Numbered from the stretch's first letter, positions 23,855-33,590 are shown. The stretch: DNA of 64,000 bases from Marinobacter sp. SS21 (GCF_028369065.1 NZ_JAQNDA010000017.1:1-64000), one strand, 5' to 3'. Translations and numbers: made by a program. Notes: generated by a model not told the origin, from the sequence alone.

Positions 23855-25840
23855 ATGAACTACTTTTTGACGGGTGGAACCGGATTCATTGGACGTTTTC
23901 TGGTTGACAAGCTGCTGGCGAGAGGGGGCACCGTGTATGTGCTGGTACGCGAGCAGTCCCAGGAGAAGCTGGACCGGCTGCGGGAGCGTTGGGGCAGCAA
24001 CAGCGACCGAGTGGTCGCGGTGATTGGCGACCTGTCCAGCCCCGGTTTGGGCATTGACAGTGCCGCGCTCAAGGATCTCCAGGGCAATATCGATCACTTC
24101 TTCCATCTTGCAGCGGTCTACGACATGGGCGCTGATGAAGAGTCCCAGCAGGTCGCTAACATCGAGGGCACCCGCAACGCCCTGAAAGCCGCCGCAGATC
24201 TCAAGGCCGGCTGTTTCCACCACGTTTCTTCCATTGCCGCCGCCGGGCTGTTCCGTGGCACTTTCCGGGAAGACATGTTCGAAGAGGCTGAGAAGCTGGA
24301 CCACCCCTATCTGCTGACCAAGCACGAGTCAGAGAAGGTGGTGCGGGAAAGCTGCAAGGTACCCTTCCGTATTTACCGTCCCGGCATGGTGATCGGTCAC
24401 TCCAAAACCGGCGAGATGGACAAGGTCGACGGTCCCTATTACTTCTTCAAGATGATCCAGAAGATCCGCCACGCGTTGCCGCAGTGGGTGCCCACCATCG
24501 GTATTGAGGGTGGCCGACTGAACATTGTGCCGGTGGACTACGTGGTTGATGCCATGGATCACATCGCCCACGCCAAAGGCGAGGATGGCAACTGTTTCCA
24601 TCTGGTGGACCCGGAGCCCAATAAAGTGGGTGAGGTGCTGAACATCTTTTCCGATGCCGGCCACGCACCGCGCATGGCCATGCGTATTGACTCCCGCATG
24701 TTCGGCTTCATTCCCCCGTTTATCCGTCAGAGCCTGAAGAGCCTGCCACCGGTACAGCGTCTCACCAATGCCGTGCTGGACGACCTGGGCATTCCGCCCT
24801 CCGTCATGTCGTTCCTGAATTATCCGACCCGTTTCGACGCCCGCGAAACCGAGCGGGTGCTGAAGGATTCCGGTATTGAACTGCCGCGTCTGGAAGACTA
24901 TGCATCGGTCATCTGGGATTTCTGGGAGCGCAACCTGGATCCGGATCTGTTCAAGGATCGTACCCTCAAGGGCACTGTCGAGGGTAAGGTGTGCGTGGTC
25001 ACCGGCGCTACGTCCGGTATCGGCCTGGCCACCGCGCAAAAGCTGGCGGATGCCGGCGCTATTTTGGTCATCGGCGCCCGTACCAAGGAAACCCTGGATG
25101 AGGTTGCGGCGGATCTGGAAGAGCGGGGCGGCAATGTCCACGCCTACCAGTGCGACTTCGCCGACATGGAAGACTGTGACCGTTTTGTGAAGACGGTGCT
25201 GGATAACCACGGTCAGGTGGATGTACTGGTGAACAATGCCGGTCGCTCCATCCGTCGCTCCCTGGCGCTGTCGTTTGACCGCTTCCACGATTTCGAGCGC
25301 ACCATGCAGCTCAACTACTTTGGCGCGGTGCGGCTGATCATGGGCTTCGCGCCCAACATGCTGGAACAGCGTCGTGGCCATGTGGTGAACATTTCGTCCA
25401 TCGGGGTGCTGACCAATGCGCCGCGGTTCTCCTCCTACGTGGCTTCCAAGTCCGCGCTGGACGCCTTCAGTCGCTGCGCCGCCGCCGAATGGTCGGATCG
25501 AAACGTTACCTTTACCACCATCAACATGCCGCTGGTGAGGACGCCCATGATCGCGCCTACCAAGATCTACGACTCGGTGCCGACCCTGTCTACGGACGAG
25601 GCGGCCCAGATGGTGGCGGACGCCATTGTTTACCGGCCCAAGCGGATTGCAACCCGACTGGGTATCTTCGCCCAGGTGCTGCATGCGCTGGCGCCGAAGA
25701 TGGGTGAAATTGTCATGAACACCGGCTACCGGATGTTCCCGGATTCCGCAGCGGCCGCTGGCACCAAGTCCAGCGAAAAGCCCAAGGTCTCCACCGAGCA
25801 GGTCGCCTTTGCCGCCATCATGCGCGGGATTTACTGGTAA
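23855..25840 (+). CDS. Fatty acyl-CoA reductase, two-domain Marinobacter type
   Basis: 661 residues from the ATG at 23855, which has GGAAG just upstream. The N-terminal reductase domain starts MNYFLTGGTGFIGRF (NADP-binding Rossmann motif) and has the Tyr152-Lys156 pair in YLLTK. The C-terminal short-chain dehydrogenase domain has VVTGATSGIGLAT (~residue 370 onward), NNAGRSIRRS and the YVASKSALDAF active site. The sequence closely follows my memory of the M. aquaeolei acyl-CoA reductase, which reduces fatty acyl-CoA through the aldehyde to the fatty alcohol. Such alcohols feed wax ester synthesis. No wax ester synthase gene is in the window. Confidence 0.96.
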   Translation: MNYFLTGGTGFIGRFLVDKLLARGGTVYVLVREQSQEKLDRLRERWGSNSDRVVAVIGDLSSPGLGIDSAALKDLQGNIDHFFHLAAVYDMGADEESQQVANIEGTRNALKAAADLKAGCFHHVSSIAAAGLFRGTFREDMFEEAEKLDHPYLLTKHESEKVVRESCKVPFRIYRPGMVIGHSKTGEMDKVDGPYYFFKMIQKIRHALPQWVPTIGIEGGRLNIVPVDYVVDAMDHIAHAKGEDGNCFHLVDPEPNKVGEVLNIFSDAGHAPRMAMRIDSRMFGFIPPFIRQSLKSLPPVQRLTNAVLDDLGIPPSVMSFLNYPTRFDARETERVLKDSGIELPRLEDYASVIWDFWERNLDPDLFKDRTLKGTVEGKVCVVTGATSGIGLATAQKLADAGAILVIGARTKETLDEVAADLEERGGNVHAYQCDFADMEDCDRFVKTVLDNHGQVDVLVNNAGRSIRRSLALSFDRFHDFERTMQLNYFGAVRLIMGFAPNMLEQRRGHVVNISSIGVLTNAPRFSSYVASKSALDAFSRCAAAEWSDRNVTFTTINMPLVRTPMIAPTKIYDSVPTLSTDEAAQMVADAIVYRPKRIATRLGIFAQVLHALAPKMGEIVMNTGYRMFPDSAAAAGTKSSEKPKVSTEQVAFAAIMRGIYW

Positions 25841-25849
25841 ATCCCGCCT

Positions 25850-25877
25850 CGGCACTGGCAGCCTCGTGCCAGTGCCG
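25850..25877 (+). terminator. Stem-loop directly after the acyl-CoA reductase stop
   Basis: A perfect 11-bp stem (CGGCACTGGCA with TGCCAGTGCCG) and 6-nt loop begins 10 bp after the stop codon. No T-tract follows, so it may stabilise the mRNA 3' end or pause polymerase before the canonical terminator 24 bp further on. Confidence 0.6.
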
Positions 25878-25900
25878 CTGAGCATGATTCGGCATTAATG

Positions 25901-25934
25901 AAAGCCTCGCTGCGACTCCGGCGAGGCTTTTTTT
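25901..25934 (+). terminator. Rho-independent terminator
   Basis: Ten-base arms AAAGCCTCGC (25901-25910) and GCGAGGCTTT (25921-25930) with a 10-nt loop, continuing into a run of T. It ends the acyl-CoA reductase transcript. Confidence 0.88.
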
Positions 25935-25953
25935 ATCGCATGCCGCTTCATCG

Positions 25954-25989
25954 CCTTTCTCTTCACCCCTTTCTCTTCGCCCCTTTCTC
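25954..25989. repeat. Short 14-bp pyrimidine tandem repeat
   Basis: CCTTTCTCTTCACC (25954-25967), the same with one change (25968-25981) and eight bases of a third copy (25982-25989) give an almost pure pyrimidine tract. The remaining intergenic sequence to 26310 carries no gene that I can support and presumably contains the peroxiredoxin promoter. Confidence 0.8.
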
Positions 25990-26310
25990 GGTGAGCCTTC
26001 CAATTAACCCATCGGTCTGCGTAGTCACGTAGGATGCCGGTGAGCAAAGCGAACCGCATCAACCTTTAACCGGCAGCTCTCCACAGTCGTGAATCTGAAT
26101 AGCGGTGAATCGGACCAATGGCCTCGCTGGACGGCCTGGTGAGCCAATTTCCATCAATCTGGCGTGGAGGTGTTATCTCCGGCTGTGTATAGTTCCCTGC
26201 ATCGGGTTGAAATAGGCTGATTCGGCCGCATATCAACCGATGCCCAGATTTTTCAGCCCGGTTGCTGGCCGGGCGTCAATTGCAATCACACACCAAACGG
26301 AGATTGAAAC

Positions 26311-26913
26311 ATGGCCGTACTCGTAGGCAAACCTGCTCCTGACTTCACCGTTCCGGCTGTCCTCGGCGACGGTACCATCGTAGACGAATTCAACCTGGCG
26401 GATTCCATCAAAGGCAAGCCGGCGATCATCTTCTTCTACCCGCTGGACTTCACTTTTGTTTGTCCGTCTGAGCTGATTGCTCTGAACCACCGCATGGACG
26501 CCCTGCGCGAGCGCGGCGTTGAGGTGATCAGTGTGTCCATCGACTCCCACTTTACCCACAACGCCTGGCGGAATACCCCGGAGAACGAAGGCGGTATCGG
26601 CAAAGTGACTTACACCATGGCCGCAGACATGAACCACGACATCTGCAAGGCTTACGACGTTGAGTCTGACGGTGGCATGGCGTTCCGTGGCGCGTTCCTG
26701 ATCGACAAGGAAGGTGTGGTTCGCTCCCAGATCGTTAACGACCTGCCGCTGGGCCGTAATATCGACGAGCTGGTCCGTCTGGTTGACGCCCTGCAGTTCC
26801 ACGAAGAGCACGGCGAAGTTTGCCCGGCAGGCTGGAACAAAGGCGACAAGGGTATGAACGCCTCTCCGGAAGGTGTTGCCAAGTACCTGAGCGAGAACGC
26901 TGAAGGCCTGTAA
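26311..26913 (+). CDS. Typical 2-Cys peroxiredoxin (AhpC/Prx1 type)
   Basis: 200 residues. The peroxidatic cysteine is Cys51 in FTFVCPSE and the resolving cysteine is Cys171 in GEVCPAGW. The YPLDFTF segment and the conserved arginine (near 127, FRGAFLID) are present. The C-terminal tail is of the AhpC/Tsa group. It reduces hydrogen peroxide and alkyl hydroperoxides in the cytosol. In Pseudomonas the same gene lies next to rnt-pyrC-motY, as here, except that a 923-residue gene now separates it from rnt. A strong terminator follows. Confidence 0.95.
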   Translation: MAVLVGKPAPDFTVPAVLGDGTIVDEFNLADSIKGKPAIIFFYPLDFTFVCPSELIALNHRMDALRERGVEVISVSIDSHFTHNAWRNTPENEGGIGKVTYTMAADMNHDICKAYDVESDGGMAFRGAFLIDKEGVVRSQIVNDLPLGRNIDELVRLVDALQFHEEHGEVCPAGWNKGDKGMNASPEGVAKYLSENAEGL

Positions 26914-26937
26914 ATCCGGGCTAAGCGATATCGAAAT

Positions 26938-26963
26938 AACCCCGCGTCAGCGGGGTTTTTTTT
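26938..26963 (+). terminator. Rho-independent terminator after peroxiredoxin
   Basis: AACCCCGC (26938-26945), a 4-nt loop GTCA and GCGGGGTT (26950-26957), then eight T. It lies between convergent genes and may also end the 923-residue gene's message. Confidence 0.9.
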
Positions 26964-26985
26964 AGGGCCGGAACCGTCATGCCGG

Positions 26986-29757
26986 TCAGAATCCGAAGGC
27001 AATCGCGGCGTTGACACTGTCCTCGTCGGTCATTGGGGTGGCGTCGCTGTGGACGTACTCCACCGTTAGCTGAATCGGTGCGATGTTGAAGACCACCAGA
27101 TCCAGGGTCAGTCCCAGGCCATACTGGTCGAATGCCACGTCGCCGCCACGGGTGGCGCCATTGACGTTGACGTGCCGGTAGCGTAGTGACAGCGCCTCCC
27201 GTCTCAGCGAGAGGGGGAACCGGAAGGCATAGGCGTCCAGGTTCATGACCTTGGTGAGCTGGATCTCGCCATAGGCGGCCTCGCGGGCGTAAGTGGAGTC
27301 GACCAGACCTGGAATCACCAGAATGCTGGGGTCGTTGTTGAGCACCTGGGGCGAGTTTTCCAGGTTGACGCCGCGTCGGTCCAGCTGGGTTGCGCGCTCC
27401 ACGTCGCTGCGTGCATAGCGACCGCTGACGCCACCATAGAGTTGCCAGGGAAAGTCCGTAGCCAGTTGCACGCCGCCCCCGGACACGGTATCGCCGCGAT
27501 CATCCACACCGAAGGCTTCCAGCTCGAAGCGACTGTTCGGATATAGGCTGTGGCCAAAACGGGTCTGCCGACGTAACACTGCCTGGCCGCCCTGGGGTTC
27601 CCGTTCCCGCTTGCGGTAATCCAGATAGCGAAAGCCGCCCACTTCACCATACCAGTAGCCGCTTTGCAGCAAGGGCACGCGCAGTTCCGCACTGAGACCA
27701 AAATCCCGCGACTGGTCCGGGATCTCCAGGTTGTCGAGTTGTTCGCTCACCACGCCAAAGGCCTGTACACCGGCCAGCACGAAATATTGGCTGTTGCTGT
27801 AGCCAATGCCCGCCAGGTGGGACAGGTCGCTGTCCCTGACCGCGAAGAGGCTGAAACGGTTCTGGGTCAATGGGTCGGCAAACTGCGCCGAAATCGAGTA
27901 AAGCCAATGGGACTCTTCTTCACCATTGCGCATGGTGGCCATAGCGGTAGACAGCATGACGTCGGTGCCCTGGTAGCGTAAGTCACGCAGCGCGCTGTAG
28001 CGGCGCTCATTCGTCAGCAAGTGTGCCTTGGCTTCGGGCTGCGTTGTCCGGGCTTGGGTCGCGGATGCCTGCTCTGGCGCCGGTTGATCCCAAAACAGGT
28101 GCGGCGGGAATGGGGGCTCCGCCATTGGCTGCAAAGTCTGCAGGGTGTAGTAGTAGTTCTCGGCACTCACCGCCGCCGCCAGCACGGTGTTGTTATCCAC
28201 CAGTCGGGCATCCACGATGTTATCCGCCGCTAACATCCGGGTCTGGGTGTCGCCGTCAGCGCGAAACAGCCCGGAACCGTGCTCGGTGTTGCTGATGACG
28301 TAAACGCGGCCCTGCGAATCGACGTCGACGACCTGGGCATAGTAGGTATCGAGGCTGAACAGGGCGGTGTCGTTGCGATAGAGGATGCGCTGTCGGCCAT
28401 CCTGCACGAAGTAGTAGAGCGCATCGTCGCTGCCGATCAGCACGGAGGAATTCACTTCCCGATAGAAGTGGTCGCCCACATACAGCTGGGGCTCGCTGAA
28501 GGACGAGGCCACGTCAAAGTAAACCGGGCGTCCGTCCGACAGGTAGCCCTGGACGATGCGGCCCTCGGTTCCATCAACAATCAGGGCGTTGTCGTCATAA
28601 AGCCCCTGGTGGATCCGCCAAGGGGAGGTGTGGCGTCCGGCTACCGTGAACAACGCACCGTCCTGTTCCACCAGCTTACCTGTTGGGTAGGGCGCTCGGT
28701 TCCGGGTCGCCCGGCGCTGTTGCCGATCCAGTCGTACCAGTTCCGGCGCCCTCACCCCGGTTTCGTTGATAAGAAAGTACACCTCACCTTCATTTCGGTT
28801 CAGCGGGCTGAAGTACTGGGAGGTGGCAATGATATCTCCGGTTGCTTCGACCAGCTCGCTGGCTTCGGTGGCCAGGTCATGTGTCCATTGCTGCAGCAGG
28901 GACTCGAAATTGTCGCCGAAACTGTCTCGGGTGGGGGCATTCACCAGCAGCGGCCAGTACCAGTACGACGACCGGTTGAAGAAGTATCGGTTGGTGCGGT
29001 CGATGCCGTATCGGCTGGCCAGGTAGTACTGATAATGGCCGCCGAACACGTAAGGCGCCTGGCCATAGGGAAAACGCAGCGGGCGGTTATACAGCAGGGC
29101 CGGGGTTAGTTGGCCGGCGCGTGCCTGCAGCAGGGTCATGGCTTTGAGGTGGCCGTTGTACAAGCGACCGCCATTACCATGACGGGATTCGTTCAACACC
29201 GCGTTGCCTTCCAGCAGGAACGAGGATTCGAACAGGTTGGGGGTGATGGCCGGAACCACCGGGGTGACCAGGGAACCCATGCCGAGGATGCGGTACAGGG
29301 TTTTGGATACCGGGTTGTTGCGGGGATTGATCTGGTAGTTGTGGGCGGTCTCGTGATGGATCAGAGTATCGAGCCAGGAGGTGGTGGCGAACTCCTGGCC
29401 GAGTAGGGTGCCGCCGACGTAGTTGATCTGGCGGTTCACCGGAAACGGGGTGGCGAAGCCGTTGGCAATCTGATTGTGCTCGGACATCAGACCCACATAG
29501 AGCCGCTCGCTCATTTCGTAGCCGAATGAGGCTTCGTAGTCAGGTTGCAACTGACCTTGCAGTGCCGCCACCCGTTCGGCGAAGGGCTGGTGGTTGCGGG
29601 TGTAGATCAGGCGGGTATTGCGGAGGTCCGAGGTGTAGTAGGGTTGATCGTGCGGAACCACGGTGGTGTTGGGTTGAACCAATGGGGCCGGCCACGCCGA
29701 TGATGAGCCAAATACAGCGATGAATACTAAAAGATGACGAACACGCACGCTAACCAA
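26986..29757 (-). CDS. Putative surface metalloprotease with beta-propeller and outer-membrane barrel
   Basis: 923 residues. A signal peptide (~1-24, ending AWPAP) is followed by a peptidase-like domain with the zinc motif HETAH (His135, Glu136, His139) and a later LLEGNAVLNES segment, in which Glu183 could be the third ligand. Residues ~320-560 contain repeated short strands (GEVYFLINETG, GALFTVAGRH, DALYYFVQDG, GRVYVISNTE), like a beta-propeller. From ~600 to the end are alternating aromatic/polar strands typical of an outer-membrane barrel, finishing in phenylalanine (AIAFGF). I recognise no named family. The gene interrupts the conserved prx-rnt-pyrC-motY block. Confidence 0.8.
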   Translation of the reverse strand: MVSVRVRHLLVFIAVFGSSSAWPAPLVQPNTTVVPHDQPYYTSDLRNTRLIYTRNHQPFAERVAALQGQLQPDYEASFGYEMSERLYVGLMSEHNQIANGFATPFPVNRQINYVGGTLLGQEFATTSWLDTLIHHETAHNYQINPRNNPVSKTLYRILGMGSLVTPVVPAITPNLFESSFLLEGNAVLNESRHGNGGRLYNGHLKAMTLLQARAGQLTPALLYNRPLRFPYGQAPYVFGGHYQYYLASRYGIDRTNRYFFNRSSYWYWPLLVNAPTRDSFGDNFESLLQQWTHDLATEASELVEATGDIIATSQYFSPLNRNEGEVYFLINETGVRAPELVRLDRQQRRATRNRAPYPTGKLVEQDGALFTVAGRHTSPWRIHQGLYDDNALIVDGTEGRIVQGYLSDGRPVYFDVASSFSEPQLYVGDHFYREVNSSVLIGSDDALYYFVQDGRQRILYRNDTALFSLDTYYAQVVDVDSQGRVYVISNTEHGSGLFRADGDTQTRMLAADNIVDARLVDNNTVLAAAVSAENYYYTLQTLQPMAEPPFPPHLFWDQPAPEQASATQARTTQPEAKAHLLTNERRYSALRDLRYQGTDVMLSTAMATMRNGEEESHWLYSISAQFADPLTQNRFSLFAVRDSDLSHLAGIGYSNSQYFVLAGVQAFGVVSEQLDNLEIPDQSRDFGLSAELRVPLLQSGYWYGEVGGFRYLDYRKREREPQGGQAVLRRQTRFGHSLYPNSRFELEAFGVDDRGDTVSGGGVQLATDFPWQLYGGVSGRYARSDVERATQLDRRGVNLENSPQVLNNDPSILVIPGLVDSTYAREAAYGEIQLTKVMNLDAYAFRFPLSLRREALSLRYRHVNVNGATRGGDVAFDQYGLGLTLDLVVFNIAPIQLTVEYVHSDATPMTDEDSVNAAIAFGF

Positions 29758-29823
29758 CTCCCTGGCGAAATGCGCGTTATAGCACAGCCATGCCTCGCTG
29801 GGGAGGCATGGCGTCGGTCAAGG

Positions 29824-30486
29824 TCAGGATTCGGGATCGAGTTCGCCAAGTGTCGCCGGCGGGAAGCCGCCGAGATCCCGCCAGCGATTCACGATACCGC
29901 AGAACAGGTCGGCGGTTTTCTCCGCATCGTAGGCGGCAGAGTGGGCTTCCTTGTTGCTGAAGGGAATGCCGGCCAGCTTACAGGCCTGGGCCAGCACGGT
30001 ATGGCCGTAGGCCAGGCCCGCCAGTGTTGCGGTGTCGAACGTTGAGAACGGGTGAAACGGGTTCCGTTTGATGTCGGCCCGGGCGGCGGCGGCAAACAGG
30101 AAACTGTGATCGAAGGTGGCGTTGTGGCCCACCAGAATCGCCCGTTTGCAGTCCTGGGCTTTGACCGCCTTGCGGATCGGACTGAAGATTTCGCTTAAGC
30201 CTTCGCGCTCCGGCACGGCTTCGCGTTCCGGGTTCCAGGGATCAATACCGGTGAAGTCCAGCGCCGACTGCTCCAGATTGGCGCCCTCGAACGGATCGAT
30301 GTGCTGTACATGGGTTTCGGAGCGACGCAGGGTGCCGTCCTCATCCATGGTCAGCAGCACCGCGGCGACTTCCAGCAGGGCATCGGTTCGGGCATTGAAG
30401 CCAGCAGTTTCCACATCCACCACCACGGGAAGAAAACCGCGGAAGCGGCTCGCCATGGGGTGAGGAACTTGGTTTTCGTCAGTCAC
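29824..30486 (-). CDS. rnt: Ribonuclease T
   Basis: 220 residues, GTG start with the Shine-Dalgarno TAGGAGA. It has the DEDD exonuclease motifs: [11 protein letters not shown] (ExoI, Asp/Glu), [10 protein letters not shown] (ExoII) and the C-terminal [13 protein letters not shown] (ExoIII, with His). RNase T trims the 3' ends of tRNA, 5S and 23S rRNA and turns over the tRNA CCA end. It lies 36 bp downstream of pyrC on the same strand, as in Pseudomonas. Confidence 0.96.
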   Translation of the reverse strand: MTDENQVPHPMASRFRGFLPVVVDVETAGFNARTDALLEVAAVLLTMDEDGTLRRSETHVQHIDPFEGANLEQSALDFTGIDPWNPEREAVPEREGLSEIFSPIRKAVKAQDCKRAILVGHNATFDHSFLFAAAARADIKRNPFHPFSTFDTATLAGLAYGHTVLAQACKLAGIPFSNKEAHSAAYDAEKTADLFCGIVNRWRDLGGFPPATLGELDPES

Positions 30487-30522
30487 TTAATCTCCTAGAT
30501 TCCAGTGTGCCTGTCCAACGGG

Positions 30523-31560
30523 TCAGGAAGCCAGCCGCCAACGCAGGGTTTCGCCGGCACGCAGCGGTACGATGTCGCCATCGGCGAGCGGGAGGTGATC
30601 GGGCATGGTCCAGGACTCGCGGATCAGGGTAATGGTGTCCTGATGTCGGGGCAGGCCATAGAAGTCGGCGCCGTTAAAGCTGGCAAAAGCTTCGAGTTTG
30701 TCCAGAATGCCCAGATCTTCAAAAATTTCCGCATACAGCTCGATGGCACCGTAGGCCGAGTAACAGCCTGCACAGCCGCAGGCGGTTTCCTTGCGATCGC
30801 GGGCGTGGGGCGCGGAATCCGTGCCCAGGAAGAAACGTTTGTTGCCGCTGACAACGGCATCTTGCAGCGCCTGCTGGTGGCGGTTGCGCTTCAGGATCGG
30901 CAGGCAATACAGATGCGGCCGGATGCCGCCCACCAGCATGTGATTACGGTTGTACATCAGGTGTTGCGGGGTGAGGGTGGCAGCCAGGTTGTCGCCCGCG
31001 TGCTGCTGAACGAACTGGGCGGAATCGGCGGTGGTGATGTGCTCCAACACCACCCTCAGGCTGGGGAAGCGTTCCAGCGTCGGCGCCAGCACCTGTTCCA
31101 GAAAGACCTTCTCACGGTCGAAAATATCGATGTCCGAGTCCGTCACCTCGCCGTGCACAAGCAATAGCATGCCGCACTCGGCCATGGCTTCAAGCACCGG
31201 GTCGATACGGCGGATGTCGGTCACCCCGGAAGCGGAATTGGTGGTTGCGCCGGCCGGGTAAAGTTTGGCGGCGACAATGCCGGCGGCTTTGGCCTCGCGG
31301 ATGTCGTCCGCGGTGGTGGCCTCGGTCAGGTAGAGTGTCACCAGGGGGGCGAACGGGTTACCCGCCGGAACCGCTGCCAGGATGCGCTCACGATAAGCCA
31401 GGGCCTGTTCGGTATTGACCACCGGAGGGACCAGGTTGGGCATGATGATGGCCCTGCCAAAGCACCGGGCCGTTGCCGGAACGACATCCTGGAGGATGGC
31501 GCCGTCGCGGACATGCAGATGCCAGTCATCGGGGCGGGTGATGGTCAAGGTATCGGTCAT
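30523..31560 (-). CDS. pyrC: Dihydroorotase, homodimeric class II
   Basis: 345 residues from the ATG at 31560; the longer frame to 31839 overlaps the motY promoter and is not used. It has the zinc ligands of [18 protein letters not shown], the carbamylated lysine region [27 protein letters not shown] and GTDSAPH near the C-terminus. It closes carbamoyl aspartate to dihydroorotate in pyrimidine synthesis. It heads the pyrC-rnt operon and is divergent from motY. Confidence 0.97.
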   Translation of the reverse strand: MTDTLTITRPDDWHLHVRDGAILQDVVPATARCFGRAIIMPNLVPPVVNTEQALAYRERILAAVPAGNPFAPLVTLYLTEATTADDIREAKAAGIVAAKLYPAGATTNSASGVTDIRRIDPVLEAMAECGMLLLVHGEVTDSDIDIFDREKVFLEQVLAPTLERFPSLRVVLEHITTADSAQFVQQHAGDNLAATLTPQHLMYNRNHMLVGGIRPHLYCLPILKRNRHQQALQDAVVSGNKRFFLGTDSAPHARDRKETACGCAGCYSAYGAIELYAEIFEDLGILDKLEAFASFNGADFYGLPRHQDTITLIRESWTMPDHLPLADGDIVPLRAGETLRWRLAS

Positions 31561-31697
31561 GAGAACTTTCCTGAAGGTGGTACGCGAACGGCGAGAGTAT
31601 ACCAGATGCGGGCTGATTGTTGTGGATCGTCGGCTAAGCCCCGAGCCGGAAATGGCGGTGTCTGAGCCGCAGCTTGAGACTTTCTGCCCCCGGACGC

Positions 31698-31724
31698 TAA
31701 AGATTGGCAGGTACTCGCCGTTAA
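31698..31724 (+). promoter_or_regulatory. Sigma-28 (FliA) promoter of motY
   Basis: TAAAGATT (31698-31705), exactly 11 bp, then GCCGTTAA (31717-31724). The flagellar sigma-28 consensus is TAAAGTTT-N11-GCCGATAA, so 14 of 16 bases match. It lies 35 bp before the motY ATG and is on the correct strand. Confidence 0.88.
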
Positions 31725-31759
31725 CCGACTGGTAACCCGGTATCAGCAGGCTTGCGCCC

Positions 31760-32656
31760 ATGTTCAATAAGATTGCGATTGTGACAACGTTGTCCCTGGT
31801 TTCGCTACCAGTAATGGCGGATGTGTTCGGTGCCGGCATCGAAAACAGCCAATGGTACCTGTCGGAATCGGCGTTCGATTGCAGCCTGAGCCACGAGGTT
31901 CCGGGTTATGGCAAAGCGATCTTTTCCCACCGGGCAGGTGAGTCGCTGCAGTTCTATCTGGAGCCGGCGTTGCCCCTGATGAAGCCAGGGCGGGGACAGC
32001 TGGTGATTGAGGCGCCGTCCTGGCGACCGGGCCTGGCACCACTCCCTGTCGGCGTCGTTGCCGTGGCAGACGGCCGGCGCCCAGTTGAGGTGCCGCCCGG
32101 GCAGACCCACCAGTTGGTTCAGGGCCTGCTCAACGGCATGGTGCCCACGGTAACGCGGGCGGCCTGGTACGGCAATGAGCCGATTCGGGTTCGGGTCTCC
32201 AGCATCAACTTTGCCTCCGGTTACCGTGCGTATCAGCAATGCGTCGGCGGTCTGTTGCCGGTGAACTACGATCAGGTCCAGCGCTCGCGGATTCCTTTTG
32301 CACCCGGCAGCGCTCGGCTTTCCGCAGCCGATCAGAGGCTGCTGGACGATATCGTGCTCTACATCCAGACGGACACCACGGTTGAGCGGGTGTTTGTCGA
32401 TGGACACTCAGACCGCCTTGGCAGTCGCATTCGCAATCGGGCGCTGTCCGAGGAGCGGGCCAATATCGTGGCGGAATACCTGAAGGCTCAGGGTGTACCG
32501 GCCGATATGATCACGGTGCGGGCCCATGGTGACCGCTATCCGGCCTCTTCCCGTCCGGCGGATAACCGGCGTACCACCATTCGCTTGCAGCGTCAGGGCG
32601 ATCGTCCCGAACTGCAGCAGGCCAATGGTTACGGGGGCGAGCCCCGCAATGGCTGA
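31760..32656 (+). CDS. motY: Sodium-type flagellar stator-associated protein MotY
   Basis: 298 residues. A signal peptide ending LPVMA is followed by the MotY N-terminal domain (~20-160, beginning [18 protein letters not shown]) and a C-terminal OmpA-like peptidoglycan-binding domain (~170-285: [43 protein letters not shown]). MotY forms the periplasmic T ring that helps anchor stators around the flagellar basal body. The gene order motY / pyrC-rnt-prx supports the call, and the FliA-type promoter fits its late-flagellar role. Confidence 0.93.
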   Translation: MFNKIAIVTTLSLVSLPVMADVFGAGIENSQWYLSESAFDCSLSHEVPGYGKAIFSHRAGESLQFYLEPALPLMKPGRGQLVIEAPSWRPGLAPLPVGVVAVADGRRPVEVPPGQTHQLVQGLLNGMVPTVTRAAWYGNEPIRVRVSSINFASGYRAYQQCVGGLLPVNYDQVQRSRIPFAPGSARLSAADQRLLDDIVLYIQTDTTVERVFVDGHSDRLGSRIRNRALSEERANIVAEYLKAQGVPADMITVRAHGDRYPASSRPADNRRTTIRLQRQGDRPELQQANGYGGEPRNG

Positions 32657-32663
32657 GGCGGAA

Positions 32664-33590
32664 TCAGCCGACGCTGGCCAGTCCTTCCAGGTGAGCGGCA
32701 ACGCTCTGCGCCAGGGCCGTCAGGTGATAGCCACCCTCCAGTGTTGAGACCAGGCGATCGTTGGCGTGGTCGCTGGCGACACTGGTGAGCAGGTCGGTAA
32801 GCCAGCGGTAGTCCTCAGCTTCCAGATTCAATTCCGCCATCGGGTCGAGTCGGTGGCCGTCAAAGCCCGCCGAAACCAGAATCAGTTGTGGCCTGAAGTC
32901 CTGCAGCCGGTGCAGCCAGTCGGCCTCCACCTGCTTGCGATAATCGAGCGCCGACGTGCCCGCGGCGATGGGGGTGTTGACGATATTGTCCGCCTCGTCG
33001 TGACAGTGGGAATGAGGGTAGAACGGATGCTGGAAGCTTGAGCACATCAGGATGCGATCATCTCCCTGCACCGCGTCGACGGTGCCGTTGCCCTGGTGAA
33101 CGTCAAAATCCACGATGGCGATACGTTCGAGGCGATGAAAGTTGAGCGCACGCATGGCGGCCAGGGCGATGTTGTTGTAGAAACAGAAGCCCATGGATCG
33201 GCTTCGCTCGGCATGATGGCCTGGAGGGCGGGCACAGACAAAAGCGTTAGTCACCTGGCTGCTCAGCACCATATCCACCGCCTGCACGTTGGCGCCGGCC
33301 GCCAGCCGGGCCGCCCGCAGCGAAGCCGGCATCAGCGCCGTATCCGGATCGGTGAATACCCGGCCGCGGGTCGGTTGCATTACCTCAAGCTGGTGCAGGT
33401 AGCGCTCCGGGTGCACGGCCAACAGTTGGTCACGGGTGATCTCTTCCGGTTTGATCCAGTCCAGCGCCTGGGCGAGTTCGGTGTCCGCCAGATGGCTGAC
33501 AATGGCGAACATGCGCTCCGGCGATTCAGGATGCTCTGCCCCCATGTTGTGCTTGGCGCAGTCGTCGTGTGAGAAGAACGCGGTGGTCAT
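32664..33590 (-). CDS. Histone deacetylase-like amidohydrolase
   Basis: 308 residues. It has the arginase/deacetylase fold signatures: FSHDDCAKHNMGAEHPESPERM at the start, RPPGHHAERSRSMGFCFYNN with the catalytic histidine pair, IVDFDVHQGNGTVDA with the Asp-His zinc ligands, and SAGFDGHRLDPMA with the second aspartate. Bacterial members deacetylate polyamines or small acetylated molecules, or less often proteins. The next gene but one is a Pat-type protein acetyltransferase, divergent from it, which makes an opposing role in protein acetylation possible but unproven. Confidence 0.93.
   Translation of the reverse strand: MTTAFFSHDDCAKHNMGAEHPESPERMFAIVSHLADTELAQALDWIKPEEITRDQLLAVHPERYLHQLEVMQPTRGRVFTDPDTALMPASLRAARLAAGANVQAVDMVLSSQVTNAFVCARPPGHHAERSRSMGFCFYNNIALAAMRALNFHRLERIAIVDFDVHQGNGTVDAVQGDDRILMCSSFQHPFYPHSHCHDEADNIVNTPIAAGTSALDYRKQVEADWLHRLQDFRPQLILVSAGFDGHRLDPMAELNLEAEDYRWLTDLLTSVASDHANDRLVSTLEGGYHLTALAQSVAAHLEGLASVG

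Noticed and set aside
24329..25885. 518-residue antisense frame over the acyl-CoA reductase gene
   Set aside because: The sense strand encodes a clear enzyme along its whole length; the antisense product is His/Gly/Gln-rich and without domains.
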